A stretch of 64,000 nucleotides of DNA from Neocallimastix lanati (nom. inval.) (Eukaryota; Neocallimastigomycota; Neocallimastigomycetes; Neocallimastigales; Neocallimastigaceae). This document shows, piece by piece, positions 28,891 through 42,915 of this stretch (the first letter of the stretch is position 1; every line of letters begins with the position of its first letter). The notes under the pieces were generated by a model, which saw nothing but the letters and a program-made list of their open reading frames with translations, was not told the origin of the DNA and searched no databases. The DNA lies in the NCBI GenBank assembly GCA_016946835.1, contig JACVTC010000048.1, positions 868,501-932,500 on the forward strand, given 5' to 3'. The translations under genes and the position numbers were made by a program.

Positions 28891-29515
28891 ATTATTTATT
28901 ATTTATTATTTATTATTTAACTATTTATTTATTATTTATTATTTATTATTTAATTATTTATTTATTATTTATTATTTATTATTTATTATTTATTATTTAT
29001 TATTTATTATTTATTATTTAATTATTTATTATTTATTATTTATTATTCAATTATTTATTATTTATTATTTAATAATTTAATTATTATTTATTATTTATTA
29101 TTTATTATTTATTATTTATTATTTATTATTTATTATTTATTATTTATTATTTATTATTTATTATTTATTATTTATTATTTATTATTTATTATTTATTATT
29201 TATTATTTATTATTTATTATTTAATAATTTAATTATTTAATTATTATTTATTATTTATTATTTAATAATTTAATTATTATTTATTATTTATTATTTATTA
29301 TTTATTATTTATTATTTATTATTTATTATTTATTATTTATTATTTAATAATTTAATTATTTAATTATTATTTATTATTTATTATTTAATAATTTAATTAT
29401 TATTTATTATTTATTATTTATTATTTATTATTTAATTATTTATTATTTAATTATTTATTATTTAATAATTTAATTATTTAATTATTTATTATTTAATAAT
29501 TTATTATTCATTTAT
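28890..29515. repeat. TTATTTA heptamer satellite with higher-order structure
   Basis: Period-7 array of TATTATT units interrupted by AATAATTTAATTATTTAATT blocks. The interruption recurs at about 29221 and 29343, giving a higher-order unit near 122 bp. Arrays of the same heptamer in either orientation occur at 26.4, 38.4, 42.3, 48.4 and 58.3 kb. Confidence 0.88.
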
Positions 29516-30497
29516 TCAATTTTTTATTATATATTTTTTTTTATTTAATTAAATAATAGGAAGAAAATTCAATAAGAACTTGAAAAGGAAAAGACTGCTT
29601 AATAAAATAAATAGATAATAGGATAAAATTATTAATAAAAAAAATTATTTTTATTAATTTATACTAAGAAATAATAAGATTTTGTTTTTTTTTTATTGCT
29701 ATTGTAATAATTATGAAAATATTTGTATAAATATAAATATGAAAATAAAAAAAAAAAATATTTATAACAAATAAAGAGTAAAGTATAGTTTCAAATATAA
29801 TTAATTCAATATCAAAATTTATATTTATTGCTTATTAATTTAAATTCAGTAGAAATAATGTATGATGAATAAAAAGGTGGATATCATATCATAACTTTTA
29901 ATCTCTTATTCTTTTTCATCTTGATATTTAATAGCTTCATCTTTAATGATTAGATTAAAATTTTTTATACTTTTAATTTTATTGTATAAATAACATTAAT
30001 ATTTTTTGAAAGATTATAAACTTTTTTTTAAAAAAAAAAAAATAAAAAAAAAAAAAAAAAAAAAAAAAAAGATAAAAAGATAAAAAGATAAAAATTCTAT
30101 ATTTTATGTATAAATAATTCAAAAATAGGATAAAAAGCTTATATATATAAATAAACCTATTTTTTATAATTTATTTCAATACTTCATATTTATTTACTTT
30201 TTTTTTTTTTTAAATAAATAATAAAAAAAAAAAAAAAAAAAAAAAAACTTAATTTTTATTATATATATATATTTATCTTTTTGAATATTATATGTATTTA
30301 AGAATTTTATTAGTTTTTTTTTTTTTTTGTTTTTGAGGAAGAAGTTTATATAATATTTTTAAAGTTTTATAAAAAAAAAAAAAAAAAAGTTCATGAAATT
30401 ATTTAATTACTGAATATATATACATAAATTTTATAGATGATCATATTGTGTTTTATGAAAGCTAAGATATTTAATGTTTTCAATTTTATTATTTCAA

Positions 30498-30530
<33 letters not shown>

Positions 30531-31069
30531 GGAAAAAAAATTATTGTAAAAAATATTTCTATATTTTATTCATAAATAATCCAAAGATAAGATAAAAAAA
30601 AAAGTTTATATTCTATAAATTAACCTGCAAAATAAGATTCATTTTTATTATTTCATCTTAATTATATATATATATATTTTTAAAAAAAAAACTCTTAAAA
30701 AACTCTAAAATAAAAATTAAGCATATCTATCATTATCTCTTTTTAAGTGTATTTAGGAATTTAATTTTTTATAAAAAAAAAAGTTTTATAATACTTTAAA
30801 TAATATTATATTTATTCATATATATATATAAATATAATATTTTTTATAATTATATTTTTTAATTATAATGAATAATAAATATAAATAATAATAATGAATA
30901 TTAATTTAAGAATTCAAATATCTTTTAATAATTAATTTTTTAATTTATTTTTAATTTTTATATTTAATTTTTTATTTAAAATTTTTTTTAATTTATTTGA
31001 ATTTTTAAATTTAAATTTAATTTATTTTTTTATTTTATTTTATTTTATTTTATTTTTAATTTTTTAATC

Positions 31070-31105
<36 letters not shown>

Positions 31106-32225
31106 CATCCAAAGTTTTAATTATAAATACTTTAAATTCACTTTAAAATTTTAATTAAAAAATTTTATTCATTAAAAATAAAATAAAATAAAAGTTTAGT
31201 AATAGTAATGATACTAATTTCATTTATTGTATTAAGAATACTACGCAATAAAAATAAAAATATATATATATATTATATTCTTAATAATAATTTTTTTTTT
31301 TTGTGAAAAAAATTAGACTTTTAAATTTTCTTTCTTTTTTTATTATAGTTATTATAATCATAATACTTTTTTTATTATAGTTATTATAATCATAATACTT
31401 TTTTTATTATAGTTATTATAATCATAATATATATATATATTTATTATAAAAAGAACCATAATTTTTTTTTATTAAGGATAATAGATCAATGTTAAAAATT
31501 TTTATCACTTTTATTATTTAAATAGAAAAAAAAAATAAATTATAAAATATAAAGTGGTAGATAAATAATGTATAAAAATGATTAATAGTTTATATATGAG
31601 TTTACATATGAAAAGTTTAATAATTTTTTTTTTAATTAATTTATATTATTGAAATTATAAAAAATACTTGACAATATTTATTTTTATTTTGGTAATAATA
31701 AAATTATCCATTTGCTTTTAAAGAATATAATTTAAAAGTTATAATTAACATTCTTCATTAACAGTTGGTATATATAAACTATATGAACTTTCTTATCAAA
31801 GTCATAACTATCCATATTAATAATTATAGTAATATTATTTAATTTAATAATTATAATTATTATTTAGCATTAAATTATTAATAAAAAATAATAATAAAAA
31901 AAAAAAAGGGTTCTAACAAAAAAAATTTTTTTTATATAAATTTTGATGGGATATACCAGACTAAGCATTCTTTATCAAATTCATAAATAGAATAATAATA
32001 CTATTTAATTTTATACTAGAATAAAAATTTATTATCATTATCTAAAAAAAAAAGCAAGAGAAAAAAAAAATTTTTTTTATATAATTCTTATTAGTATTTC
32101 TTAATGGATTTAAAACCTGTAAAATCTATAAAACCTTTTTTTTTTTTTTTTTTAATTATTTTATATTACTTTTATTATTATAAACTCTCCTTTTTTATTA
32201 TATATATATATTTGTAAGAATAAAA
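29516..32225. other. Intergenic A/T-rich DNA with homopolymer runs
   Basis: Long A and T runs (30030-30070, 30225-30247 and 31071-31105). A three-copy 32-bp tandem repeat is listed separately. No supported gene. Confidence 0.45.
31334..31430. repeat. Three-copy 32-bp tandem repeat
   Basis: The unit contains TTATTATAGTTATTATAATC followed by ATAATAC, starting near 31339, 31371 and 31403. Each unit includes a short inverted repeat (ATTATAGTTATTATAAT). Confidence 0.85.
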
Positions 32226-33025
32226 TTTTTTATTCTAACAGATAAATGAAATGGAGTAAGGTCAGGATCAGGATCAGAGTTTACTATCATAATGCCATAA
32301 TCATTTAATTAAGTAATAAATAAAAAATAAAGAAAAAAAAAAAAAACTCTTTTATTCTCTGTTTGAAAGAGTAGTGGTAACCTAATAGGATCGAGTTTAT
32401 CCTATGGATAATACCCATCAGGTTATTCGTATATTTGTATTTTTGTATATTTATATATTCATATTTTCGTATATTCGAGAGGGGGGCAGGAGAAGGGGTT
32501 TTGGTGTTAAGATATTCCTACTAAATGTTAAAACTCTAATTAATGCTCTGCATATGACTTTAAGCGTACTATATCAACTAATGCTCCTCACACCTCAAAA
32601 AATTAATCAAGGCATAAATGGCTTCCCTAATGAACTATTTAAAAATGGTAATTAGGGTTTTTGTTTTATTCATTAATTTAATTTAAATATATATAATGTT
32701 AAAAAAAAAAAAAAAGGTAAAAAAAAAGTTAAGGTAAAAAAAATAAGGTAAAAAAAAAATAAAGTAAAATTAAAAAAAAAAAATTAAAGTAAAATAAAAA
32801 AAAAATTAAAGTAAAATAAAAAAAAAAATTAAAGTAAAGTAAAAAAAAAAAATATGCATGTAAAAATATGCATATGTAATTATTAGATGGAAAAATATAT
32901 ATGCATAGTAGTCTACCGATGTATCTCGATGCATATATTATATAATTATATATGCTATCTATACCTATTTATACTATCTATATTTAATATATATATATAT
33001 ATTACTGATACCTAAAATATATAGG

Positions 33026-33065
<40 letters not shown>

Positions 33066-33564
33066 ACCCTGTTTTTATGAAGTGATTTTTTTAGGATGCT
33101 ATTTTTTTTAGGATGTATTTTTTTTTTTTTATTTTATTATTTTTTAATTTATTTTTTTTATTTTTATAATTTATACTTTTTTTCAGGAAAGGTGTTAAAT
33201 ATTAAGTATTAAATTCCTACCCCCTCTCTCTCTTTCTCTCTTTATTATTTTATTTTAATTTTATATATATATATATATAAAATTAATATTAGGCAAGTTA
33301 CTCGTTTTTATTCCTTTTGAGTAATATTACTGTGAGATAGGGGATCCGACTTTCATCATTCATAACCTTGGTAATGAATGAATAAATGAATGAATAGATT
33401 ATACTAGAGAGTATTAATGATGGAGGAGGAGGAAGGGGATAGTAGGGAAGGGGATAGTAGCAATAACTAGTTAACTACATATATAACTCTACCACTAAAT
33501 ACTAAAACCTCAACAGAAAAATAACCGGAGGGGGCTCAAACAAGTGTCCTGTAATTATAATAAT

Positions 33565-33614
<50 letters not shown>

Positions 33615-34006
33615 TAATAAGAAAAAAAAAAAAAAAAAAAAAAAACAAAGAAGACGCTTAAACGTCAACTGTCATCATTCCTCAATCCTCAATCTCAGCT
33701 CACCTTCCTCATTCTCCGTAGCTTTAGCATTGTCTTGTCCACAAAAAAAAAAAAATTTAAAAATGTGATTGTTGTCGTTTTCGTTGTTGTTGTCGTTGAT
33801 TTTGTAGAAATTTAATATTCAGAGAGTAGTTTCCTTTTTTTTTTTTTTTTTGTTCTACTAAAAAATATCAACCATGACATCTCCAATTTAATTATATAAA
33901 TTCCTTATCAAAACTTGAAAATTAGACCATTGGATCATTCATCAAAATTTTTATTTTAAGTAAGCTAAAATTGTCTTCCTATTCTTCGTTCCAATAGGAA
34001 TTTTTA

Positions 34007-34046
<40 letters not shown>

Positions 34047-34299
34047 AGTTTACAGAAAGGGATAAACTGTGATTTGAGCATATTTATATACGATGAAGTC
34101 TCCATAATATCCTATCACCTCCCCCTTCCTTGGAAAGATCCTAAATTCATTGATGCATAAATTTGAAGGAATTAATTCTTCTGAAGAAGTGACTTACAAT
34201 TTCTATATTATCTTGAGTTTTAGGTAGTCTCTAGTCTCCAGTCTGTAATCTCTTATTTTTTTTTTTATTTATTTTATTTTATTTTATTTTATTTTACTG
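32226..34299. other. Less A/T-rich intergenic island, no complete gene
   Basis: Base composition is more mixed than in the surroundings (32240-32660, 33300-33545, 33640-33765). One short plus-strand segment at about 32600-32650 reads KINQGINGFPNELFKN. This resembles the 'K..G.DG.PNE..K' motif upstream of LINE reverse transcriptases, so a small LINE scrap is possible. 33415-33465 has a direct duplication of GAAGGGGATAGTAG. No full gene or RNA is visible. Confidence 0.4.
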
Positions 34300-34955
34300 T
34301 TTCAAATTTAATTTTTCTTTATAAGCCATAGCCTTAGCCTTGATTGATTTTCCTGTCATAGCTCTATTTTAGAAAAAGTTTTATAAATTTCTTTTTTTTT
34401 TTTTTTGATGGAAATTCATATAATTTGTTTACTAAAATTTTGCTTTCCTTTATCTCATGCAGAACGTGATATCTCTCAAAGTAAAACAGAGATAATATGA
34501 TTCGAATTTTTCCATTTTTTAAAAAAACACCTTACCTAAGGAATGGCACTTTTTTTTCCCGAAAGTGGAGGAATATTTAAGTTCTTTAGAAAACACAATA
34601 AAAGGGAGATGTAAAGCTATTTCCTATTAGAAAATTCTTCATTCCTGTAGAATATTGTGTTAACTAATGTTTGTGTACTTCTCGTTCTTTCTTCGTTTGA
34701 TCCAAACAGAGGTGCATAATACGAAACTTGCCCATATTACTATAGCTGAAAATAATAGTTATTTATAAAGAGATAGTGAAGATGAGGATTCTTAAAGAAA
34801 TCCTTTAATGGAAAGAAGTGCTTTTCTTGCTTTATTATTCATTCTCTGTATGATAGGTTTCAAATGATTTAGAATTGAAAACGGTACACCTAAGTTGGTA
34901 TAGCAATTCTTTTTTTTTGTATAACGCTTAACTTTAAAGATAAAAGGAAGGGTTA

Positions 34956-34989
<34 letters not shown>

Positions 34990-35520
34990 GAAAATTTTTA
35001 AACATCCCCTTGTACAACTAAACTTGCCACATTTATTAAATTCCAATTTACATTACATTTCATTATTTCTAGCCCACTTAACCGGCTAATTTTAACAAGT
35101 TCCTAAGTTGTGTAATCCTGTTGGGAGCACATAACAACCATGTCATCCGCAAAAAAAAAAAGAGACCTCCACAACAGCCATTGATTACCAACAGAGAATT
35201 CCATATTTATCACATCCATTAAAAAAAAAAAGACATTTAATGAACAAATTAAACAAGAATTGATGAGAGAGGGGACAACAACCTTTGACGAACAACCTTT
35301 CTTAATAATACTAAATGATTCCTGTTAATTGTCTATCAACTCTTATGAAAGCCTTGGAAGATAGGTCTAAGTTTTCAATAAATTTATTAGCACTTAACCT
35401 CTGATACCAAAGTGATGGCATCTTTGCTACCATTACATTACCTATTTCCTGAAAATATAAGGAATAATGGTTAAAAAAAAAAAAAAAAGTGTTGAAGTAC
35501 TCAATACCTATCTCCATCTA
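34300..35520 (-). pseudogene. Non-LTR retrotransposon (LINE) relic, minus strand
   Basis: Broken reverse transcriptase of the same family as the plus-strand relic at 52430-55540. In minus-strand order: RVDRQLTG near 35330; the catalytic motif FADDMVVMCS near 35115-35150; KCG..SC near 35020; YTNLGVPFSILNHLKPIIQR near 34880-34800; NNKARKALLSIKGFL; YYAPLFGSNEERTRSTQ near 34740-34690; and KSIKAKAMAYKE near 34330. Stops and frameshifts separate them. No 5' endonuclease was found next to it. Confidence 0.75.
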
Positions 35521-35924
35521 TTGGTATTCCAACTAAGACAAAAAAGAACATTTTGCTGTGTTTGAATGTGGAACTGAATTTTGAGAATTAAGACTAGGTA
35601 TATTGCGAGTATTGAGTACAGGATTGCCATTTATAGCATTTATTTACTAAATTAGTTGAACTGAACTTTTTCCTGAGTTTGTATTATTGGTTGTGTTATT
35701 AGATATCAAATTTTTTGTTTTTAAATACTGAAAAGACATCGTATGATTCCATTTGGAACATCTACAATATGAAAATTTAATTATTGATATTGTTTTTTTT
35801 TTTTTAAATACTTTTGCAAATTTTTATGAGGTTGAAATTTGGTGGGAATACTCTTTAATCCTGAAGAAACCATCATTAAAATTTAGTAATTCTTTTCACT
35901 GACAAAATATATTATTTCTTGACT

Positions 35925-35966
<42 letters not shown>

Positions 35967-36975
35967 TATCTAGAATGAATAAATTTCTTCATTTTAGAGT
36001 GTATACCACGGATAAAAATCAATCTTGTGTTGTCAATAGAGGTTCCGTAACCGTGAGAACCTCAGAGAATAATCTTTTCCATAAGGAACAACAAATTACA
36101 GAATAATACCAATAAAAATAATATAAACTAAAATACTTAAAAACTAAGAAACATTAAGTATAAATAAAGAAAAAAATAATTAATTAATTAATAATATGAG
36201 GTTTTTTTCTTTGTGTTATATTTATCAATTATTATAGTAAAATAAACAACTTGTATAATTTATTATAATATATAAACTTTTTTTTTTTTTCATATTTCAT
36301 TACTAATTTCATTGTAATCATAATCAATAAATACTATTTATTATTAAATTACTATTTATTTATAACCAATTGTACTATTAATATGTTATAAAAATAGTTT
36401 TATAATATTTAGAGAATCTTAATATGATTATTAAATAATTATACTAAATTTAGAGAGGAAAATATTGTTTGAATTGTTAAAATGAAACTTATAATTATTT
36501 TAATAAAGATAAGAATGTTTTTATATAATTATTTATAATCTATCATATATTATTATATTTTAATTCACTTTTTGAAAGATCCTCTGCTATTAATAGTACC
36601 AGAAATGGTGTGTATTTTGAAGGGCTTATTACTAATCATTCTGGAAAGGATCATATGTTTTTAAGGGTTTAAGTATTTAATTTGTAATTAATTTCATTTA
36701 TTAGAAATACATTTTATTGCATTAAAAATAGAATTTTTGGTAATAATAAAATTGTATATGAGTAATATTAATAATAAAAACCATTTTATATTAATAATAA
36801 TATATTGATATTGATAATGTATTGATAATAAAATAATAACTTCAATATTAATAAAATATAAAAAAGGTTCTATGAGTAAGGAAACAAGTAATTTAATTTG
36901 ATGGTTAAATTATGGATCAAGATATTCATTAAAATTAACATTATTTAGGCATTCCATATCATTTTAAATAATTTT
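35521..36975. other. Intergenic, possibly decayed LINE upstream part
   Basis: 35521-36100 has the mixed composition of old element DNA but gives no recognisable motif. 36100-36975 is A/T-rich intergenic DNA. Confidence 0.35.
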
Positions 36976-37440
36976 AAGCCATGTTAGACCAAGTTGGTGA
37001 AGGCAACACAGGTTACTGTAGTGGCTGGGGTTAGAATCCTCGACATGACACCAAATAAGCACTAGGATTTTCTATCCTGGGGTCCTGAGGGTGTCGTGCA
37101 TACCACAGCAGTATCCCAAAAGACTCTTTCCTTTCTCTGTTTATTCACCCAACCCTTGATACTACGCTACGACCACATCATAGACCATGATGGATGTCTC
37201 TAGTTAATTCTATATAGGAATTAGGAGGGACAAATTCCAACACACCAATGATTACACCTACTTTGTAGGGAATGAATAGTTCCCGTTTCGATGCTAGTGG
37301 TCAATGGAGATATATGAAGGATTGTATTAAGGAATTCAGCTTCGGAGAGAGACGTGTAACGATGGGTCGTGAGCAGGGACGCTGTCCTGATATGCTAAAT
37401 ATCATCACACCCAGTAACAATTGAAGGGGGGTTCAAATGG
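36976..37440 (+). mobile_element. Candidate tRNA-derived SINE
   Basis: An island of ordinary base composition about 460 bp long in A/T-rich DNA, with no reading frame. Its start resembles a tRNA gene: an A-box-like TAGACCAAGTTGG at 36985-36997 followed by AAGGC, and a B-box-like GGTTAGAATCC at 37029-37039 (consensus GGTTCGANTCC), 31 bp apart, as in RNA polymerase III promoters. No complete cloverleaf is seen. The body is unique in this window and the 3' end runs into A/T-rich DNA, so the right boundary is approximate. Confidence 0.45.
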
Positions 37441-38354
37441 AATGATTATTCATTATGCGTGAGTTGATGTATTTTATTTTTATTAAATAATTTAATCATT
37501 TTTATCATTTTCACTTAACCCACGACATTATAAAATAATACATTTGTTTTTTTTTATGTAATATGTAAAATTTAATTTTATATATATATATAAATATAAC
37601 TTTTATTAATTTATTTAATATTATATAATTTTATTTATTTATTTTTTATTAAACTAATATTAATAAAACTATTTTATGTCTATTTTTTTCCCTCAGTCTA
37701 CATATTTCTATTAATAATTTGAATTGATAAAGTTTTTTTTTTTAAAAAAAAAAAGTTTTAAAATTGAAAAACTAAATATACAATATTTGATGTTTTATAT
37801 TATTGTAATTTGTAATTTTTTTATTATTAATTTTTAATATTATTATTTTTATTAATTTTTATAATAGATACTTTTTCAAACATCTATATGCAATTAATAA
37901 TTAGCAATTTCATTTTTAATATCACATTTATTTATATAAATGTAAATAATTTATAATAATAAAATAGAATTTTTTGATGATTAAAATTAAATAGATTCAA
38001 AAAAAAAATTAAAAAGTTTAAAATAAAAAGCTTTATGCAAAATATTATAACAAAAAAGTTCAAAATATAAGTTCAAAGCAAAATATAACAACAAAAAGTT
38101 CAAAATATAAAGTTTAAAATAACATAAAATAAAAATAAAATAAAATAAAATAAAAAGCAAATTTCAAAGCCAGACTTTCAGGAGGCCACAAAAATAAACT
38201 TTAAAGGAATATTCCCATTTTTGGAAAGTTAATTTATTTTTTTTTTTAAAAAAGATTTTAGATTTATTATTTTTTTTTTATTTAATTAATTTTTAATTTA
38301 TTATTTGCAATTAAAAAATTTTTAATTGCTAATAAAATCATATTCATAAAACTT

Positions 38355-38720
38355 TTATTCAATTATTTATTATTTATTATTTATTATTTATTATTTATTA
38401 TTTTATTATTTAATTATTTATTATTTATTATTTATTATTTTTTATTATTTATTATTCAATTATTTATTATTTATTATTTATTAATTATTCAATTATTTAT
38501 TATTTATTATTTATTATTTATTATTTATTATTTATTATTCAATTATTTATAATATAACATTTATTCTTTATTCTTTATTTTTTATTGCTTATTATTAATT
38601 CTTTATTATTATTTATTATTTATTATTATTTATTATTTATCATTTATCATTTATCATTTATTATTTATTATATATTATATATTATTTATTATTTATTATT
38701 TATTGTTCTATTATTAATTA
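38355..38720. repeat. TTATTTA heptamer array
   Basis: Period-7 TATTATT units with TTCAATTATT interruptions, degenerating after about 38560. Confidence 0.8.
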
Positions 38721-39873
38721 TTCTGTTATTCAGTGATTCAATTATTTATTATTGTTAGAATATATAATTATTAGAAGAATTTTACCACAAATTTTACTAT
38801 TCTTTTTAAATAATTTGGTGGAACTTTATTCTATTGAAAAGGCTAAATAATAGAAAAAAAATTATTATTATTACCATCAATATTAATATAATTTTTATTA
38901 TTATTATTATTAGTAAAAGAAAACTGATTTTATATCTCATGTTTTTGTAGGAGGGGAATTATCTTAACATGCTTTTTTCAAATAAACGATTATTATTTAA
39001 TAATATTTTTTAAAATAGTTTTTTTAAAAAAATAATAATAAATAAATAATTAATATGAAAAAAGGGGTTTTCCATGCAGGAAGTAAAGAATTAAATTTTA
39101 TATTAAATATTATATTTTTTATTTAAAAATATATATTATTTAAAAATAAATATTTTTTTTTTTTTTTTTTTTTTTTTTATTTCATTAATAAATATTCATA
39201 TTATTTAATAATAAATATTCTTTTTTCTTTTTATTACTATTTTCTATTATATATATTTATTAATTATCTACATATTATTTATTTTTATTGTTTGTTATTC
39301 ATTAATTAATATAAACAATATTATTAATAAATATTCTTTTTTCTTTTTTCTTTTTTCTTTATTATTTTATTATTTATAATAGTATAATATTTAATATTTA
39401 ATATTTAATATTTAATATTTAATATTCTATTATTTGTTTATAATTTTTTATTAGGTAAAAATTTATAATTTTATAATAAGTAATTGTAATTGTAATTAAA
39501 TTTATATTTTTCTGTATAGATATCTTCTATTTTTTATTTTTTTTTTTATTTTTTTTTTATTTTTTTTTTTATTTTTTTTATATAATTTTTATTATTAAAA
39601 TTAATTATTAAATATATTAAATAATAATTCATTTTCTCTCTTCTGTTGATTTTTGTTTTAATTCTTCTTAACATTAGATATTGGATCATCATAATAACTA
39701 AATTAAATAAAACACATTTCAATAAATCATAAAATAATTATCTTAATTAATAAATAAATTTTAAATAGGACAATTAATAAAATTTTTATTAATTGGTAAA
39801 AAATTTATTCTTTTACTATAAAAAAATGGAAAATAATAATAATAATAATAAATAATAATAATAATTAATAATA

Positions 39874-39912
<39 letters not shown>

Positions 39913-40075
39913 TAATAATAATAAATAAAGAGATTATTAATAAAAGTAGAATACACCAAATAAATATAATTATGTAAATAATAGTAACAACAAATAATGA
40001 ATAATACTAATAATAATTTAGAAATAATTAAAATAAATAAAATAAATAATAAATAATAAATAATTAAATAATAAT

Positions 40076-40345
40076 AAAGAGTATTTATTAATAAATAATA
40101 AATAATAAATAATAAAAAGAGTATTTATTAATAAATAATAAATAATAAATAATAAAAAGAGTATTTATTAATAAATAATAAATAATAAATAATAAAAAGA
40201 GTATTTATTAATAAATAATAAATAATAAAAAGAATAAAAAGAGTATTTATTAATAAATAATAAATAATAAATAATAAAAAGAGTATTTATTAATAAATAA
40301 TAAATAATAAAAAGAATAAAAAGAGTATTTATTAATAAATAATAA
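40076..40345. repeat. 40-bp minisatellite, seven copies
   Basis: GAGTATTTATTAATAAATAA followed by TAAATAATAAATAATAAAAA. GTATTT starts at about 40081, 40121, 40161, 40201, 40243, 40283 and 40325 (periods 40-42). Single related units occur at 42838 (same strand) and two at 26479-26535 (opposite strand). Confidence 0.88.
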
Positions 40346-40436
40346 TATTAAATATTAATAATATTGTTATTAATTATAATGTAATAATAAATAATATACA
40401 ATGTATATATGAAAGTGATTTGTACAAATTATTGAT

Positions 40437-40469
<33 letters not shown>

Positions 40470-42334
40470 CTTTAGCATTTAAATTCTGATATAGTCAAAG
40501 TGGTGGCTATTACACACACACCGTAATTAGCCTCTTCCCATCTCATCTTTGGTTTCACTTTATATATCGTGATGTTTACTGCATAGGCTAATTTCAAAAA
40601 AGATATTTATAATTATTTATTTATATAATTATATATTTATATATTTATATAGATATATTTATTTATTTATATATTTATTTATTAATAATTATTTTTATTA
40701 ATAATTATTTATTTATTTATTTTATTAAAAATTAACAAATATTACATAATATATAAAATATTTATATATAAAAAAATATTTTATTATTATTAATTGCTAC
40801 TAATTATTTTTAATTATTAATATTTTTTAATTATTAATATTTTTTAATTATTAATATTTATGTTTAAATGATATTTATAAAATGTGTAATACAAAATATA
40901 TTAAAAAAATTTTTTTATTGTTTTATAACATGTTTATTTTATTTTACTAAATTTAATTATTAAAATGTTTTTGATATGAAAAAGTTTAATTTAATTAATA
41001 TAAATATTAACGTTACACAACATTAGCAAAACTGGCATAATTATATTAATTTAATATATAAATTATATTGACTATTAAAAGTAATATTAATTTTATTATT
41101 AAATAAAGTTTGTAATTAATATATCTGTAACTATTCAATTATTTTAATTTAGTTTTTTTTCTTTTATAAAATTTGATGTAAATATCAAAAAAAAAATAAA
41201 AAAGAAAAGAAAAAAATTTTTTAATAATACATGATTTAATATTTAATATATTTGATTAAATAAGAACCAATTTAATTATAATACTATTAAATATATTAAT
41301 ATATATCATTATATATTAAATTAATATTATTAATATATTACATTATATATTATTTATACATTTATTTTTATATATCAATAAATAAATAAAAAAGGTTAAA
41401 ATTCAAAACAGTATATTAAATAATGAAAAAAAACCTAACAATTAGAAAAAATAAATTAAAATGATTAGATAATAATATATATAGTATATATTGATATATT
41501 GTAGTATACATTAATATATATTTAGTATATATTTAGTTTATGAAATAGTACAAATTTATATAATGTAGATTAAAGTTTTCTGATTTTGTATTACGTTTTT
41601 ATAATTATAAATTTTATTTTTATTTCATTTTTATAATTATTATTGAACTTTAATTATTACTATTTATGAAATTTAATAATTATTAATGAATTTTAAATAA
41701 TATTATTTAAATATTATATAGAAACAAAAAAAATATAATTAACTATAATATTAAGAAATTTAGTATAAAAAAAAAAGAAAAAAAAAGTTAATATAAAAAT
41801 ATAAATATAAATTTAGATAAAAAGTAAAAACATAAATAGAGAATAAATTTATAAATAAATTAAGTAAAAATATATAATTTAATAACATATAAATATAAAT
41901 AGAGAATAATAAATATAAAAATATAGAGAATAATAAATATTAATAAAATATTTTAATAACTAATAATAGAAATTAATAATTTAATAATACTAAATATTAT
42001 TAACTATTATATATTTGAATTATTAATTAATAATTAATAATGAATGATTGTATAGATTCATATATTATATTATTATTAAATACTATTTGTTAATTAATAT
42101 TTCTATTGATTTCTATTTTGTTAACATATATTATTGATTATTTCTTATATATATTTCATATATATATGTCATTAATATTTAATCAATTTTTAATGAGATA
42201 TTTTTTTTTAATTATATTTTTTTTTAATTATATAACTTTATTTAGTAAAAATATTAATATACTATAATTATGATTTAATTAAAAGTATTATTAATAAGAA
42301 TTAGGAAGGTAATATATATATATAAAGTAATTTT

Positions 42335-42915
42335 AATAATAATAATAAATAATAAATAATAAATAATAAATACTAAATAATAAATAATGACAATACAATA
42401 ATTGAATAATAAATAATAAATAATAAATAATAAATAATAAATAATAAATAATAAATAATAAGTAATGACAATAAAATAATTGAATAATAAATAATTGAAT
42501 AATAAATAATTGAATAATAAATAATAAATAATTAAATAATAAATAATATATAATAAATAATAAATAATTAAATAATAAATAATAAATAATAAATAATAAA
42601 TAATAATTAATAATAAATAAATAATAAATAATAAATAATAAATAAATGAATAATTAAATAATAAATAATAAATAATTGAATAATTAAATAATTGAATAAT
42701 AAATAATAAATAACAAATAATAATGGAATAATAAATAGTAAATAATAATAATAATAAAAATAAATAATAATAAATAATAATAATAAATAATAAATAATAA
42801 TAAATAATAATAATAAATAATAAATAAATAAATAATAAAAAGAGTATTTATTAATGAATAATAAATAATAAATAATAATAAATAATAAATAATAAATAAT
42901 AAATAATAATAATAT
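42335..42915. repeat. ATAAATA heptamer satellite (opposite orientation)
   Basis: Reverse-complement orientation of the TTATTTA arrays, with AATTGAATAATAAATAATTG interruptions and one 40-bp minisatellite unit at 42838. Confidence 0.85.

Noticed and set aside
31955-31975. CTAAGCATTCTTTAT identical to part of the copia RNase H relic at 3731
   Set aside because: Only about 15 bases, with unrelated flanks; may be chance in A/T-rich DNA.
33544-33768. Asn/Lys-run frame followed by a Ser-rich stretch
   Set aside because: The first half is (AAT)n and poly-A; the remainder has no domain and no splice partners that I could identify.
36985-37060. Functional tRNA gene
   Set aside because: A- and B-box-like sequences are present, but no acceptor stem, anticodon arm or complete cloverleaf can be folded by eye.
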